The notes beneath the pieces are model-generated. The model made no database searches, had not been told where the DNA came from, and worked only from the letters and a program-made list of their open reading frames with translations. Positions 8,808 to 17,636 of a stretch of 51,369 nucleotides of DNA are shown here, piece by piece. The position numbers were made by a program, and so were the translations under genes. Location: assembly GCA_020025885.1 (NCBI GenBank), contig JAHHRJ010000009.1, forward strand, positions 1 to 51,369, in the 5' to 3' direction. The stretch comes from Butyricicoccus sp. (GTDB lineage: Bacteria > Bacillota > Clostridia > Oscillospirales > Butyricicoccaceae). Within the stretch, counting starts at the first letter, position 1. Every line of letters starts with the position of its first letter.

Positions 8808-9974
8808 TTAGAATGTAACGTCTTCGCCCTTGTAAGCGCACAAATACAGCTTCTTCATTGCTTCGGTATCGATCGTACGTGGGTTTGTGCTGGTGCAAGG
8901 ATCATTCACAGCTTTTTCTGCGAAGGTATCGAGCTGTTCGGTAAAGTTCTCGTAAGAAATGCCGAATTCCTCAACAGAAGTAGGTATATTCATCTCCTTG
9001 TTCATCTGCTTGACGAACGCAACCAAAGCGTTCACAAGCTCTGCTTCTGTGTTGCCAGTCAGTTCCAGACGCTTTGTAATCTCTGCGTATTTTGCAGGAG
9101 CTGTCTTCGCGTTATACTGAATGACGTAAGGCAGGTAGATCGCATTTGCACAGCCATGCGGAATGTTGAACAGTCTGCCGGTCTTGTGCGCCATAGAGTG
9201 AACGATACCAAGGATTGCATTAGAGAATGCCATACCTGCAAGACACTGGGAAATGTGCATCTGCTTTCTTGCATTTGTATCTTCCTTGAAGGAATCCACC
9301 AGATAAGAACCAATCATTTCGATGGACTTCATTGCAAGTGCATCGGTGATCGGGGTTGCAGCAGTCGAAACATAGGCTTCAATTGCATGAGTCAGCGCGT
9401 CCATACCAGTATGTGCAACGAGCTTGGGGGACAGGCTCATAACAAGGTTGGTATCAACGATTGCGATATCTGGAGTGATCTCATAATCTGCGATTGGGTA
9501 CTTGATGCCTGTTTCTGGATCAGTGATGACAGAGAAAGAGGTAACTTCGGTTGCAGTACCGCTTGTTGTGGTAATGCCGACGAATCTTGCCTTGTTGCGC
9601 AGCTTTGGCAGAGAGAACGGAACCAGTGCTTTCTCAAATTCCAGTTCTGGGTGCTCGTAGAAAATCCACATGGACTTTGCAGCATCAATCGGAGAACCAC
9701 CGCCAATAGCGATGATCCAGTCTGCACCAAATTCGCGCAGCGCCTCGGTGCCCTTTTGTACGGTTTCCAGAGAAGGGTCATGCTCAACGCCTTGGAATAC
9801 CATGCTTTCCATATTGGCTTCCTTCAAAAGGCTTTGGATCTTGGCAACGGTGCCGTCCTTGATGGTTCGCTCAGAACCAACAACGATAAATGCCTTTTTG
9901 CCTTGCAGGTCTTTCAGGACTTCGATTGCGTCATCACCTGTGTAGACTTCTCTAGGAATGGTAAATCTTTGCAT
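8808..9974 (-). CDS. Iron-containing alcohol dehydrogenase
   Basis: This 388-residue enzyme of the group III (Fe-dependent) alcohol dehydrogenases reduces aldehydes or ketones with NAD(P)H, or the reverse. It has the nucleotide loop GGGSPIDAAK (91-100), the family stretch TTTSGTATEVT, and the four metal ligands Asp192, His196 (MDALTHAIEA), His259 (GIVHSMAH) and His273 (IPHGC); their spacing equals that of FucO. Length is normal. GGAGGCAC precedes the ATG. The HxlR-type gene upstream on the same strand and an operator-like motif between them suggest induction by a reactive carbonyl or quinone. The exact substrate cannot be told. Confidence 0.93.
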   Translation of the reverse strand: MQRFTIPREVYTGDDAIEVLKDLQGKKAFIVVGSERTIKDGTVAKIQSLLKEANMESMVFQGVEHDPSLETVQKGTEALREFGADWIIAIGGGSPIDAAKSMWIFYEHPELEFEKALVPFSLPKLRNKARFVGITTTSGTATEVTSFSVITDPETGIKYPIADYEITPDIAIVDTNLVMSLSPKLVAHTGMDALTHAIEAYVSTAATPITDALAMKSIEMIGSYLVDSFKEDTNARKQMHISQCLAGMAFSNAILGIVHSMAHKTGRLFNIPHGCANAIYLPYVIQYNAKTAPAKYAEITKRLELTGNTEAELVNALVAFVKQMNKEMNIPTSVEEFGISYENFTEQLDTFAEKAVNDPCTSTNPRTIDTEAMKKLYLCAYKGEDVTF

Positions 9975-10014
9975 TATATAGTGCCTCCTTACAAAGTAAA
10001 TGAAACGATTTTAT

Positions 10015-10028
10015 GTTGACGGATCAAC
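10015..10028. promoter_or_regulatory. Palindrome in the adh promoter region
   Basis: GTTGA-CGGA-TCAAC is a perfect 5-bp inverted repeat about 45 bp upstream of the dehydrogenase start, close to a possible -35/-10 pair (TTGTCA and TAAAAT with a short 15-bp spacer). It may be a regulator site. Confidence 0.35.
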
Positions 10029-10066
10029 TGACAAGTCATAGCTTAAACCATTTTTCTTTCTGCGTA

Positions 10067-10104
10067 AAGAAGGCACTTTTTAGGGGGATACGTACCTTTT
10101 GGTA
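10067..10104. promoter_or_regulatory. Putative HxlR operator upstream of adh
   Basis: The spacer just after the hxlR stop holds AAGAAGGCACTTTTTAG, then GATACGTACC and TACCTTTTGGTA (10093-10104, arms TACC/GGTA). A 30-bp part (10067-10096) agrees at 20 positions, without gaps, with 21888-21917 in the same window. This resembles the conserved box often found beside HxlR-family genes; that link is from memory and is inference. Confidence 0.5.
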
Positions 10105-10108
10105 GGAA

Positions 10109-10477
10109 TTATGGTTGCTCGTCGCTCGTGTGCTGGTAGGAAGCTACATATTTTTTACCCCAAAGATCCATGGCTTCCATAATGGGAATGAGTTCCTGTC
10201 CTGTCTTTGTGAGTGCATATTCAACCATCGGCGGGACAGAAGGATAGACCTTGCGGGAGATAATGCCATATTTTTCCAGCTCTTTGAGTTGCTGGGTCAG
10301 CATTTTTTGTGTGATGGATGGGATCAGTCTTCTAAATTCATTGTAACGAATGATTTCGTGTAGATGCAAATTCCAAATGATAAGTGCTTTCCATTTACCA
10401 CTTAAAATTTCCAATGTTAACTCAATTTCGCATTGGTAATTAGAACAGCTGATCTTATTTCCGCGTGAATCGGGCAT
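10109..10477 (-). CDS. HxlR-family transcriptional regulator
   Basis: This 122-residue winged-helix protein is of the HxlR/YodB type, which usually senses aldehydes, quinones or disulfide stress through an N-terminal cysteine. The core is LEILSGKWKALIIWNL, then YNEFRRLIPSITQKMLTQQLKELEKYGII (recognition helix) and the wing VEYALTKTGQELIPIM. Cys11 and Cys16 lie where the family's sensing cysteine sits. AAGAGGTG precedes the ATG. The iron alcohol dehydrogenase follows on the same strand after 134 bp and is the likely target. Confidence 0.92.
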   Translation of the reverse strand: MPDSRGNKISCSNYQCEIELTLEILSGKWKALIIWNLHLHEIIRYNEFRRLIPSITQKMLTQQLKELEKYGIISRKVYPSVPPMVEYALTKTGQELIPIMEAMDLWGKKYVASYQHTSDEQP

Positions 10478-10742
10478 GTGCAGTTCACCTCTTGTATGCT
10501 TTTATTATAAATTATAAGCAGTATAGGTGTGAAAAGCAACTTTTGTGGTAGTAAAATTTGAAAATTATGCAGGTGGAAGATAAAAGAGTGAAGACTCTAC
10601 TGCAAGACTTCGGAAATAGAGGATTGGAAAAATTTAGAAATATCTCTTGATTTTTATGCATAACTGTGATTAAATATAAAATAGATAAAATATTTATGCA
10701 TTGTTGCTTTTGGGCAGCAAGGAGATAAGGAGAGATTCTCAA

Positions 10743-12248
10743 ATGAAAAAGAAAATTTCTTTCGTGCTGGCTTCTGCACTCGCTGCACTTTCTGCGACAC
10801 CAGCACTTGCGTGTACAGGTACTTATATTGGATCTGCGGTTTCAGCAGATGGCAGCACCATGGTTGCACGTACAGAGGATATCTCAGCAGCACATGCCAA
10901 ACAGCATATCGTTGTACCGCGCAAGAATTATGCCGCTGGGGAAATGTTTGTGGATGAGGGCAATGGCTTTACCTATCCACAGCCAGCAACCGCATATAAA
11001 TATACAATGGTTCCGGATTCTGAGGTGGAAGAGGATGGAATCTTTGGAGAAATTGGTTTTAATGAATATGGTGTCAGCGTAGATGCAACTGTTTCGGCAG
11101 GTGCAAATGAGAAGGCGCTGGCAGCCGACCCGTTGGTTGAAGATGGTCTGAGAGAGGCAAACATGGTTTCTGTGATTTTGCCACGCATCAAGACCGCCAA
11201 GGAAGGCGTGGAACTGGTTGCCAAGATTCTTGAGGAAAAAGGTGCAGCTGAGGGCAATATCTTGACTATTTCAGATAGCAAGGAAGTTTGGTATATCGAG
11301 ATTTATACGGGTCATCATTTTGCAGCATATAAAGCACCGGACAATATGGCGGCGGTTTATCCCAACTGCTTTATGCTGGGCAATGTGGATTTGAATGACA
11401 CAGAGAATTATTATGCATCGCCAGACCTTATTTCCTTTGCGAAGGAAAAGGGCTTCTACAAGAAGCATAATGGAAAGTTCCATGCAGCGCTGTCTTATGG
11501 CGAGCCGGTGTCTGGCGGCAATCGAGATCGTCTGTGGGCGGGGCAGAACAAGCTCGGTCACAAGGTTGCATATGATGCGCCAGTGTTTGATCTGTTCTTT
11601 ACCCCAGAGGGCAAGGTAACACTCAAGGATGTTATGGAATTGCAGCGGTATAGAAATGAAGGTACAGAAAAGGCTCCTGAAAAGGACAGCACTGTGCGGA
11701 CAATCGGTACTGCGGCGACTTGTGAGGCACACATTGTACAGCTCAAGAAGGAATATCCCGCAGAGCTCGGTGGACTGCTTTGGATGAGCATGGGTAATCC
11801 GGAACACTCGGTTTACTTGCCATCCTATGGCAATATTGAGTCCACCCCAGAGGCATATCAGGTCAAGGCACCTGTTTATAATGCAAAGTCGGCATACTGG
11901 AAGTTCAGAAGCCTGTCTGCACTGTCTGGGCTCAATCGGGAGAAATATGGCGCAGGTGTGCGGGCATACTGGGATCAGTATGAAAATAAGCTGATTGAGG
12001 CACAGAAGCAGACTGATGCGCAAGTGATCACAATGATGAAGCAGAACAAGGCACAGGCGGCAAAGCACACCACGAAGCTTGCATCTGACATTGCAACCGA
12101 TGCAATGTCAAAGGCGGACACCATGTTCAATGAGCTGATGGCGTTTGTGGCAAAGGAAGAGGGTAGAGCGAGCAAAAGCCCATTCAAGCCCAGCATCATG
12201 CAGGAGTTTGAACCGGCTGCACCAGCTGAGACTCCAGCAGTAAAGTAA
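10743..12248 (+). CDS. Secreted C69-family dipeptidase
   Basis: This 501-residue protein is a peptidase family C69 (PepD-like) dipeptidase of the N-terminal nucleophile class. A signal peptide (KKKISFVLASALAALS) ends at ALA, exposing Cys24 of CTGTYIG as the catalytic N-terminal nucleophile; here signal cleavage may itself activate the enzyme. Family stretches include DGSTMVARTEDIS, the GFNEYGVSVDATVS segment, and VWYIEIYTGHHFAAYKAP. The C-terminus is Ala/Pro-rich (EPAAPAETPAVK) and may be a short cell-wall spacer. ATG 10743 is chosen over an upstream in-frame codon because AAGGAGA precedes it and the signal peptide then starts correctly. It should release amino acids from dipeptides outside the membrane. 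Confidence 0.9.
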   Translation: MKKKISFVLASALAALSATPALACTGTYIGSAVSADGSTMVARTEDISAAHAKQHIVVPRKNYAAGEMFVDEGNGFTYPQPATAYKYTMVPDSEVEEDGIFGEIGFNEYGVSVDATVSAGANEKALAADPLVEDGLREANMVSVILPRIKTAKEGVELVAKILEEKGAAEGNILTISDSKEVWYIEIYTGHHFAAYKAPDNMAAVYPNCFMLGNVDLNDTENYYASPDLISFAKEKGFYKKHNGKFHAALSYGEPVSGGNRDRLWAGQNKLGHKVAYDAPVFDLFFTPEGKVTLKDVMELQRYRNEGTEKAPEKDSTVRTIGTAATCEAHIVQLKKEYPAELGGLLWMSMGNPEHSVYLPSYGNIESTPEAYQVKAPVYNAKSAYWKFRSLSALSGLNREKYGAGVRAYWDQYENKLIEAQKQTDAQVITMMKQNKAQAAKHTTKLASDIATDAMSKADTMFNELMAFVAKEEGRASKSPFKPSIMQEFEPAAPAETPAVK

Positions 12249-12292
12249 GAGAAAACACCTGAAGATAGAAAAGGTGGATATAACAATCTAGC

Positions 12293-12455
12293 GGCTATCT
12301 GAAGAGTCGAAATTCTGGTCTTTTTCTACAATGAGCGGCATATGCTGCGTTAAAAAAACGCGGGAATCCATTCAGGATTCCCGCATTTTTTGCCTTACAT
12401 CTACGCACTCACTGCGAAAAATTCGTCGATTTCTTTGTTTTCAAATACGTCCTAG
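12293..12455. repeat. Dispersed 163-bp repeat, copy B
   Basis: It is roughly 85-90 percent identical by eye to 44608-44769 over its full length. Both begin GGCTATCTGAARAGTCGAAA and end TTTCAAATACG(T/C)CCTAG. The ends are imperfect inverted repeats (GGC-TATCTGAA against GGCGTATTTGAAAA in copy C), so it looks like a non-autonomous transposable element. It lies between the convergent peptidase and purL genes, supplies their shared terminator, and its end contains the purL stop codon (CTA at 12452-12454). Confidence 0.8.
12352..12390. terminator. Bidirectional terminator inside repeat copy B
   Basis: GCGGGAATCC (12360-12369), loop ATTCA, GGATTCCCGC (12375-12384) has A7 before it and T6 after it, so it can end the C69 gene (+) and purL (-). 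Confidence 0.85.
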
Positions 12456-15400
12456 AAAAAATACTTCACACCATTTTCGAACAGCGGCTGGTACTTCTCG
12501 CCATAAATGTTCTTGCCAACATAGGGGCTGAAACGCTCAGTATGACCCATCTTACCAAGGACACGTCCATCAGGAGAGGTGATACCCTCAATCGCGCACA
12601 GAGAGCCATTCGGGTTATACGAGATATCCATAGACGGATTGCCAGCAAGGTCGGTGTACTGGAATGCTATCTGACCATTTGCAATTAGGCGGTCGATTTC
12701 TGCCTGTGGTGCAACAAAGCGACCTTCACCGTGAGAGATCGCGATGGAATGCAAATCGCCGACTTCACAGGAGGATAGCCACGGGCTTTTGACAGATGCA
12801 ACACGGGTGGTGACATAGCTCGATTGGTGACGACCAATGAGGTTAAAGGTCAGAGTTGGGCAAGTCTCGTCCAGATCGCGGATCTCGCCGTAAGGCACAA
12901 GACCGAGCTTAATGAGTGCTTGAAAACCGTTACAGATACCGAGCATCAGACCATCACGCTTTTGCAGCAGCTCATGCACAGCATCCTTGATGCCAGGACC
13001 GCGCAGGAAAGATGCGATAAATTTACCAGAACCGTCTGGCTCGTCACCGCCAGAGAAGCCGCCTGGCAGAATCACCATCTGTGCACGGCGGATTGCTTCT
13101 TCCAACTGTGTCGCAGACTGTGCCAGTGCATCCGCAGAGAAGTTACGGACAACGATGATTTCCGCTGCGCCACCTGCATTTTCAACCGCACGTGCGGTGT
13201 CATACTCACAGTTGGTGCCTGGGAATACTGGAATGACTGCCAGTGGCTTTGCGTGCTTGACTGCTGGAGCAGATACTGCATGCTCAGTGTAAGAAATGGT
13301 GCGCAGGTTGTCGTCCTGTGCAGGTGCCTGTGTTGGGAATACGGATTCCAATGTGCCTTCCATTGCAGATTTCAGCTCAGACAGAGAGATTACTTCGTCA
13401 GCAACACGGATTTCTGGCTGTGCGATGGTGGTACCGATCTTCCAGTAAGCAGGCAGTTCTTCGGTAGACTCTACGACGATACCGCCGAAGTTCTTAAGGA
13501 ACAGTGCTTCACCAGGGAAGATGTCATCAAACGCAAAGCCAATATCATTGCCCACGCTCATCTTGCAAATTGCTTCGGATACACCGCCAACAGACAGCGC
13601 CCATGCAGAAACAATGGTGCCAGCATGAATAAGGTTGGTGATCTCTTCCCACATGGATTTGATTGCCTGATAGTCTGGTGTGCCGTCCTCGTTGTATGCG
13701 GCATCAAACAGATATACAGGATGGTCTGCACCCTTAAACTCTGGGGAGATCAACTTGCTTGCCTCTTCTGGTGCAATTGCAAAGGAAACCAGGGTCGGTG
13801 GTACGTCCATATCGTCGAAAGAGCCAGACATAGAGTCCTTGCCGCCGATCGCACCAAGGCATAGTGCTTCCTGTGCGGTATATGCGCCGAGCAGAGCAGA
13901 AAGCGGCTTGCCGAAACGCTTGGGATCGCGTCCGAGACGCTCAAAATATTCTTGGAATGTGAGGTAAGCGGTCTTGTAGTCACAGCCAGCGGAGACGAGC
14001 TTTGCAACAGACTCCACAACAGCCGCAGAAGCACCCAAGAATGGATTCTGCTCGGTGTAGTAAGGATCAAAGCCGAAGGACATAACGGAAGCGGTGGAAC
14101 ACTGACCGTGCAGTGCAGGCAGAGTTGCTGCCATAACCTGTGCAGGGGTCAGCTGATTCTTGCCTCCAAATGGCATGAAGACAGAGCTTGCACCGATAGA
14201 TCCATCAAAACGCTCGGTCAGACCCCGTTCCAGACAGATGCCAAGGGAGGATATCTGATGCAGGATCTGTTCACGCACGGTGTCACCATCTGGCAGGGTT
14301 GCACAGTCTGGAGCTGGCATTGCAGGCACAACAACATCTGCATGCTTTGCACAGCCATTGGTGTTAAGGAAATCGCGGGAAACGTCAGCAATCAGCTTGC
14401 CATTCCAGCGCATACGCAGACGGTTTTCGTTGGTGACAACTGCAACAACAACAGCTTCCAGATTTTCCTTTGCAGCTTCTGCAATAAATGCGTCAGCATC
14501 CTTGGCGCGAACGACAACCGCCATACGCTCCTGAGACTCAGAGATCGCAAGTTCGGTGCCGTCCAAACCGTCATACTTCTTCGGAACCGCATTGAGGTCG
14601 ATGTCCAGACCATCTGCAAGCTCACCGATCGCGACGGATACACCGCCTGCGCCAAAGTCGTTACAACGGCGAATCATGCGGGTGACTTGTGGATTGCGGA
14701 ACAGACGCTGGATCTTGCGTTCTTCTGGTGGGTTGCCCTTCTGTACTTCTGCGCCGCAGGTTTCCAGAGAGTCCTCCGTGTGCTTCTTGGAAGAACCAGT
14801 TGCACCGCCGCAGCCGTCACGACCGGTCTTGCCGCCAAGCAGGATCACGATATCACCTGCTTCTGGTACTTCACGGATGACGTTGCTTGCCGGAGCCGCG
14901 CCAACAACAGCACCGATTTCCATGCGCTTTGCAACATAGCCCGGATGATAGAATTCATGTACAAGACCGGTTGCAAGACCGATCTGGTTGCCGTAAGAGG
15001 AGTAGCCAGCGGCAGCAGTCGTACACAGCTTGCGCTGCGGTAACTTGTGTGCCATGGTTTCAGACAGCGGAACGGTTGGGTCGCCTGCGCCAGTGACGCG
15101 CATTGCCTGATATACATAGGAACGACCCGACAGCGGGTCACGGATGGCACCGCCAAGGCAGGTTGCTGCGCCGCCGAATGGTTCGATCTCGGTTGGGTGA
15201 TTGTGGGTTTCGTTCTTGAACATGAGCAGCCATTCTTCCGGCTTGCCATCTACCTGTACGGTAACACGAATCGAGCAAGCGTTGATTTCCTCGGATTCGT
15301 CAAGATTTGTGAGATAGCCGCGCTTTTTGAGCACCTTTGCAGCAGCAGTTGCAATGTCCATCAGAGTAACTGGATGCTTTGCCGCCTTCTCTTCGCCGTA

Positions 15401-16180
15401 GACTTCCACGCGTGCTGCAAGATACTGCTCATACGCTTGCTGTACCATGGGGTCTTCAAAGGTAACGTTGTCGATATGGGTCAGGAATGTGGTGTGACGG
15501 CAGTGGTCAGACCAGTAGGTATCGACCATGCGCACTTCCGTAATAGTTGGGTCGCGGTGCTCTTCATCGCGGAAATAGGTTTGCAGGAATTTGAGGTCGT
15601 CAAGATCCATTGCAAGCCCCATAGATCGCTGTATTTCAGACAGTGAATCGGTGTCCATACTGATAAAGCCGGAAACAGAGGTAACCTCAGTCGGAACTTC
15701 ATAGTCAGTGTGCAGGGTGTCAGGCTTGTCCATAGAAGCTTCTCTTGCTTCAACAGGGTTGATTAGATATGCCTTAACTTGCGCAAGCTCTTCCGCGGAC
15801 AGTTCACCTTCAAGTACATAAACCTTTGCAGCGGCAACGGCAGGACGCTCACCCTGCACGAGCAGTTGAATACACTGTGCACAGGAGTCAGCACGCTGAT
15901 CAAATTGACCGGGCAGCGGCTCAACGGCAAGAACGGTATGCACGCCAGCAGAGGCAGGGAATGTTTCATCATAGCAGACGTCAGCCATTGGCTCAGAAAA
16001 TACGATACGCTTTGCTTTGGCATATACAGCTTCGTCCACGCCCTCAACATCATAGCGGCACAGATAACGCACGCCTGTCAAAGAGTGGATCTCCAGAAGA
16101 TTATGCAGGCTGTCAAACAGACTGCGCGCCTCGACATCAAAACCGGGGCGCTTCTCGGAATAACAACGATAAACTGCCAT
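12452..16180 (-). CDS. purL: Phosphoribosylformylglycinamidine synthase, single-chain
   Basis: This 1242-residue enzyme makes FGAM from FGAR, ATP and glutamine in purine synthesis. It is the large fused form in which a PurS-like N-terminal domain, two AIR-synthase-like halves (for example FKNETHNHPTEIEPFGGAATCLGG and GGKDSMSGSFDD) and a class I glutamine amidotransferase domain are in one chain. The amidotransferase starts near residue 990 (PVFPGTNCEYDT) and has nucleophile Cys1083 (LGICNGFQAL) with His1213 and Glu1215 (GHTERF), matching the catalytic triad. GGAGT precedes the ATG. It is divergent from rpe and not in a pur operon here. Its stop codon lies in repeat copy B, so the extreme C-terminus may have been reset by that insertion. 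Confidence 0.96.
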   Translation of the reverse strand: MAVYRCYSEKRPGFDVEARSLFDSLHNLLEIHSLTGVRYLCRYDVEGVDEAVYAKAKRIVFSEPMADVCYDETFPASAGVHTVLAVEPLPGQFDQRADSCAQCIQLLVQGERPAVAAAKVYVLEGELSAEELAQVKAYLINPVEAREASMDKPDTLHTDYEVPTEVTSVSGFISMDTDSLSEIQRSMGLAMDLDDLKFLQTYFRDEEHRDPTITEVRMVDTYWSDHCRHTTFLTHIDNVTFEDPMVQQAYEQYLAARVEVYGEEKAAKHPVTLMDIATAAAKVLKKRGYLTNLDESEEINACSIRVTVQVDGKPEEWLLMFKNETHNHPTEIEPFGGAATCLGGAIRDPLSGRSYVYQAMRVTGAGDPTVPLSETMAHKLPQRKLCTTAAAGYSSYGNQIGLATGLVHEFYHPGYVAKRMEIGAVVGAAPASNVIREVPEAGDIVILLGGKTGRDGCGGATGSSKKHTEDSLETCGAEVQKGNPPEERKIQRLFRNPQVTRMIRRCNDFGAGGVSVAIGELADGLDIDLNAVPKKYDGLDGTELAISESQERMAVVVRAKDADAFIAEAAKENLEAVVVAVVTNENRLRMRWNGKLIADVSRDFLNTNGCAKHADVVVPAMPAPDCATLPDGDTVREQILHQISSLGICLERGLTERFDGSIGASSVFMPFGGKNQLTPAQVMAATLPALHGQCSTASVMSFGFDPYYTEQNPFLGASAAVVESVAKLVSAGCDYKTAYLTFQEYFERLGRDPKRFGKPLSALLGAYTAQEALCLGAIGGKDSMSGSFDDMDVPPTLVSFAIAPEEASKLISPEFKGADHPVYLFDAAYNEDGTPDYQAIKSMWEEITNLIHAGTIVSAWALSVGGVSEAICKMSVGNDIGFAFDDIFPGEALFLKNFGGIVVESTEELPAYWKIGTTIAQPEIRVADEVISLSELKSAMEGTLESVFPTQAPAQDDNLRTISYTEHAVSAPAVKHAKPLAVIPVFPGTNCEYDTARAVENAGGAAEIIVVRNFSADALAQSATQLEEAIRRAQMVILPGGFSGGDEPDGSGKFIASFLRGPGIKDAVHELLQKRDGLMLGICNGFQALIKLGLVPYGEIRDLDETCPTLTFNLIGRHQSSYVTTRVASVKSPWLSSCEVGDLHSIAISHGEGRFVAPQAEIDRLIANGQIAFQYTDLAGNPSMDISYNPNGSLCAIEGITSPDGRVLGKMGHTERFSPYVGKNIYGEKYQPLFENGVKYFF

Positions 16181-16244
16181 TTCGGACTCCTTCAGATAGA
16201 AAATGAGATTGTTTCATGGTTCTGCTGTCAGAATCGCAAGAAAA

Positions 16245-16260
16245 TTGGTCGAATAACCAA
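16245..16260. promoter_or_regulatory. Palindrome in the purL leader
   Basis: TTGGT-CGAATA-ACCAA lies between the purL promoter and its start codon. It could be an operator, but it does not clearly match a known PurR box. Confidence 0.25.
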
Positions 16261-16294
16261 AAAATTGCGGATAAAAACAGAAAATCCTACTAAT

Positions 16295-16323
16295 ATCATA
16301 CCTGAACCGTGCGCTCTGTGCAA
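16295..16323 (-). promoter_or_regulatory. purL promoter
   Basis: On the minus strand TTGCAC (16323-16318), 17 bp, TATGAT (16300-16295). The remaining 16181-16520 spacer also holds the divergent rpe promoter and no gene; no purine riboswitch was recognised. Confidence 0.65.
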
Positions 16324-16345
16324 GCGATAATCTGACGAAACGTGA

Positions 16346-16373
16346 TTGAAATTATGTGGATATCGTGTATAAT
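16346..16373 (+). promoter_or_regulatory. rpe promoter
   Basis: TTGAAA (16346-16351), 16 bp, TATAAT (16368-16373). It leaves a leader of about 140 nt before the rpe start. Confidence 0.65.
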
Positions 16374-16520
16374 TTAATCAAAGGGTTGGGGGTACAACCG
16401 GAAATTTTGGCTGTTTTTCTGGAATGAACCATGTAACGGTTGGGCAACTTTTGGAAAGCGTGCAAAATGAGAACGCACGGGACAGCTGAGGTTTCCACAG
16501 AAGAAGGAGTGTACTATTTT

Positions 16521-17204
16521 ATGAAAATCAAGCTTTCTCCATCGATCTTGTCGGCAGATTTTGCAAACCTTGCGCGTGACATCAAAGTCGTAGTCGATGC
16601 GGGTGCAGAGTATGTGCATGTAGATGTCATGGATGGGCATTTTGTCCCGAATATTACCATCGGTGCACCAGTGGTCAAGGCACTGCGCAAGGCGACAGAT
16701 GCAGTGCTGGACGTGCATCTGATGATCACAGATCCAGACCAATATCTCGATGACTTCATTGCGGCAGGTTCTGATATTATCACCGTGCACTGTGAGGCAA
16801 ACGGCGACACTAAGGCACAGCTCCAGAAGATCCGTGCGGCAGGGGTCAAGGCGGCTTGTGTCATTAAGCCCGGGACACCAGTAGAGACTGCGATCGAACT
16901 GCTGCCATATTGCGATATGATCCTGCTCATGACCGTAGAGCCGGGCTTTGGTGGTCAAGGATTTATTCCGGAATGTATGGACAAGATTCGGGCAGTACGT
17001 CAGGCGATTCAGGACGGCGGATATGCTTGCGAGCTGGAAATTGATGGCGGTGTCAAGCAGAACAATGTGGCAGAATGCATTGCGGCAGGTGCTGATGTAA
17101 TTGTGGCAGGTTCCGCTGTCTTTGGCGGCGATATTGCGGCAAATGTAAAAGGCTTCCTAGATGAGTTCGAAAAGGGTGCACAGCAGGCGATCTGGATAAA
17201 GTAA
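16521..17204 (+). CDS. rpe: Ribulose-phosphate 3-epimerase
   Basis: This 227-residue TIM-barrel enzyme interconverts ribulose-5-phosphate and xylulose-5-phosphate in the pentose phosphate pathway. Visible motifs are LSPSILSADFANL (1-17 region), HVDVMDGHFVPN with metal-binding His and catalytic Asp, DVHLMI, MTVEPGFGGQGF and LEIDGGV with the second catalytic Asp. ATG 16521 is chosen because the family protein begins right there and GAAGGAG (16503-16509) is upstream; a longer frame from 16440 adds an unrelated tail. It is a single-gene unit with its own terminator. Confidence 0.96.
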   Translation: MKIKLSPSILSADFANLARDIKVVVDAGAEYVHVDVMDGHFVPNITIGAPVVKALRKATDAVLDVHLMITDPDQYLDDFIAAGSDIITVHCEANGDTKAQLQKIRAAGVKAACVIKPGTPVETAIELLPYCDMILLMTVEPGFGGQGFIPECMDKIRAVRQAIQDGGYACELEIDGGVKQNNVAECIAAGADVIVAGSAVFGGDIAANVKGFLDEFEKGAQQAIWIK

Positions 17205-17222
17205 AACATCAAATTGAAACAC

Positions 17223-17253
17223 AAAAAGACGAGCCAGTTTTGGCTCGTCTTTT
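17223..17253 (+). terminator. rpe terminator
   Basis: AAAAGACGAGCCA, loop GTT, TTGGCTCGTCTTTT form a strong stem with T-run. Confidence 0.9.
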
Positions 17254-17500
17254 GCAGCGTGTCAAAAAAGTCACTGCGCCCTTTTTATTTTGGAGCGAAG
17301 CGACCTTAAATTTTCAAAATCCAAGGACATGCGCCTTGGATTTTGCCCGCGACCCGCGCAAACGTGCGCGAAACCGGGGGTATCAGAGCCAGTTTCTACC
17401 GGAACTGGCTCTGTATCTAGGGGGACTGGGTTCCCCTGGAAAGGCTGTCAAAGTTCTTTGACAGCCTCAAATGCCACAGAAAATTTCTGTGGCATTTTTT
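17254..17500. repeat. Hairpin-rich intergenic element, possible transposon remnant
   Basis: No gene is present, but five perfect or near-perfect hairpins follow each other: AAAATCCAAGG/CCTTGGATTTT (17317-17344), GAGCCAGTT/AACTGGCTC (17386-17411), AGGGG/CCCCT (about 17419-17437), AGGCTGTCAAAG/CTTTGACAGCCT (17442-17467) and AAATGCCACAGAAA/TTTCTGTGGCATTT (17469-17497). The left GTGTCAAAAAAG and the right CTTTGACAGCC look like degenerate inverted ends. Base composition is more GC-rich than the flanks. Confidence 0.55.
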
Positions 17501-17554
17501 AAGGGAATATTTGCAAATCCTAGAGAGCTACTCCTATCCCATTCAAATACGCAA

Positions 17555-17589
17555 AGCCCCAGTGCAGCTTGTTGGCAGCACTGGGGCTT
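17555..17589 (-). terminator. Terminator of the oxidoreductase operon
   Basis: AAGCCCCAGTGC and GCACTGGGGCTT form a 12-bp stem with T-rich sequence after it on the minus strand, about 50 nt past the 17637 stop. Confidence 0.8.
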
Positions 17590-17636
17590 CACAATATATT
17601 GATAAAATGAATTGGAATGCATCTAAGAAGCCAATG

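Noticed and set aside
13952..15043. 363-codon plus-strand frame
   Set aside because: Shadow inside purL; Cys/Arg-rich product and no start signals.
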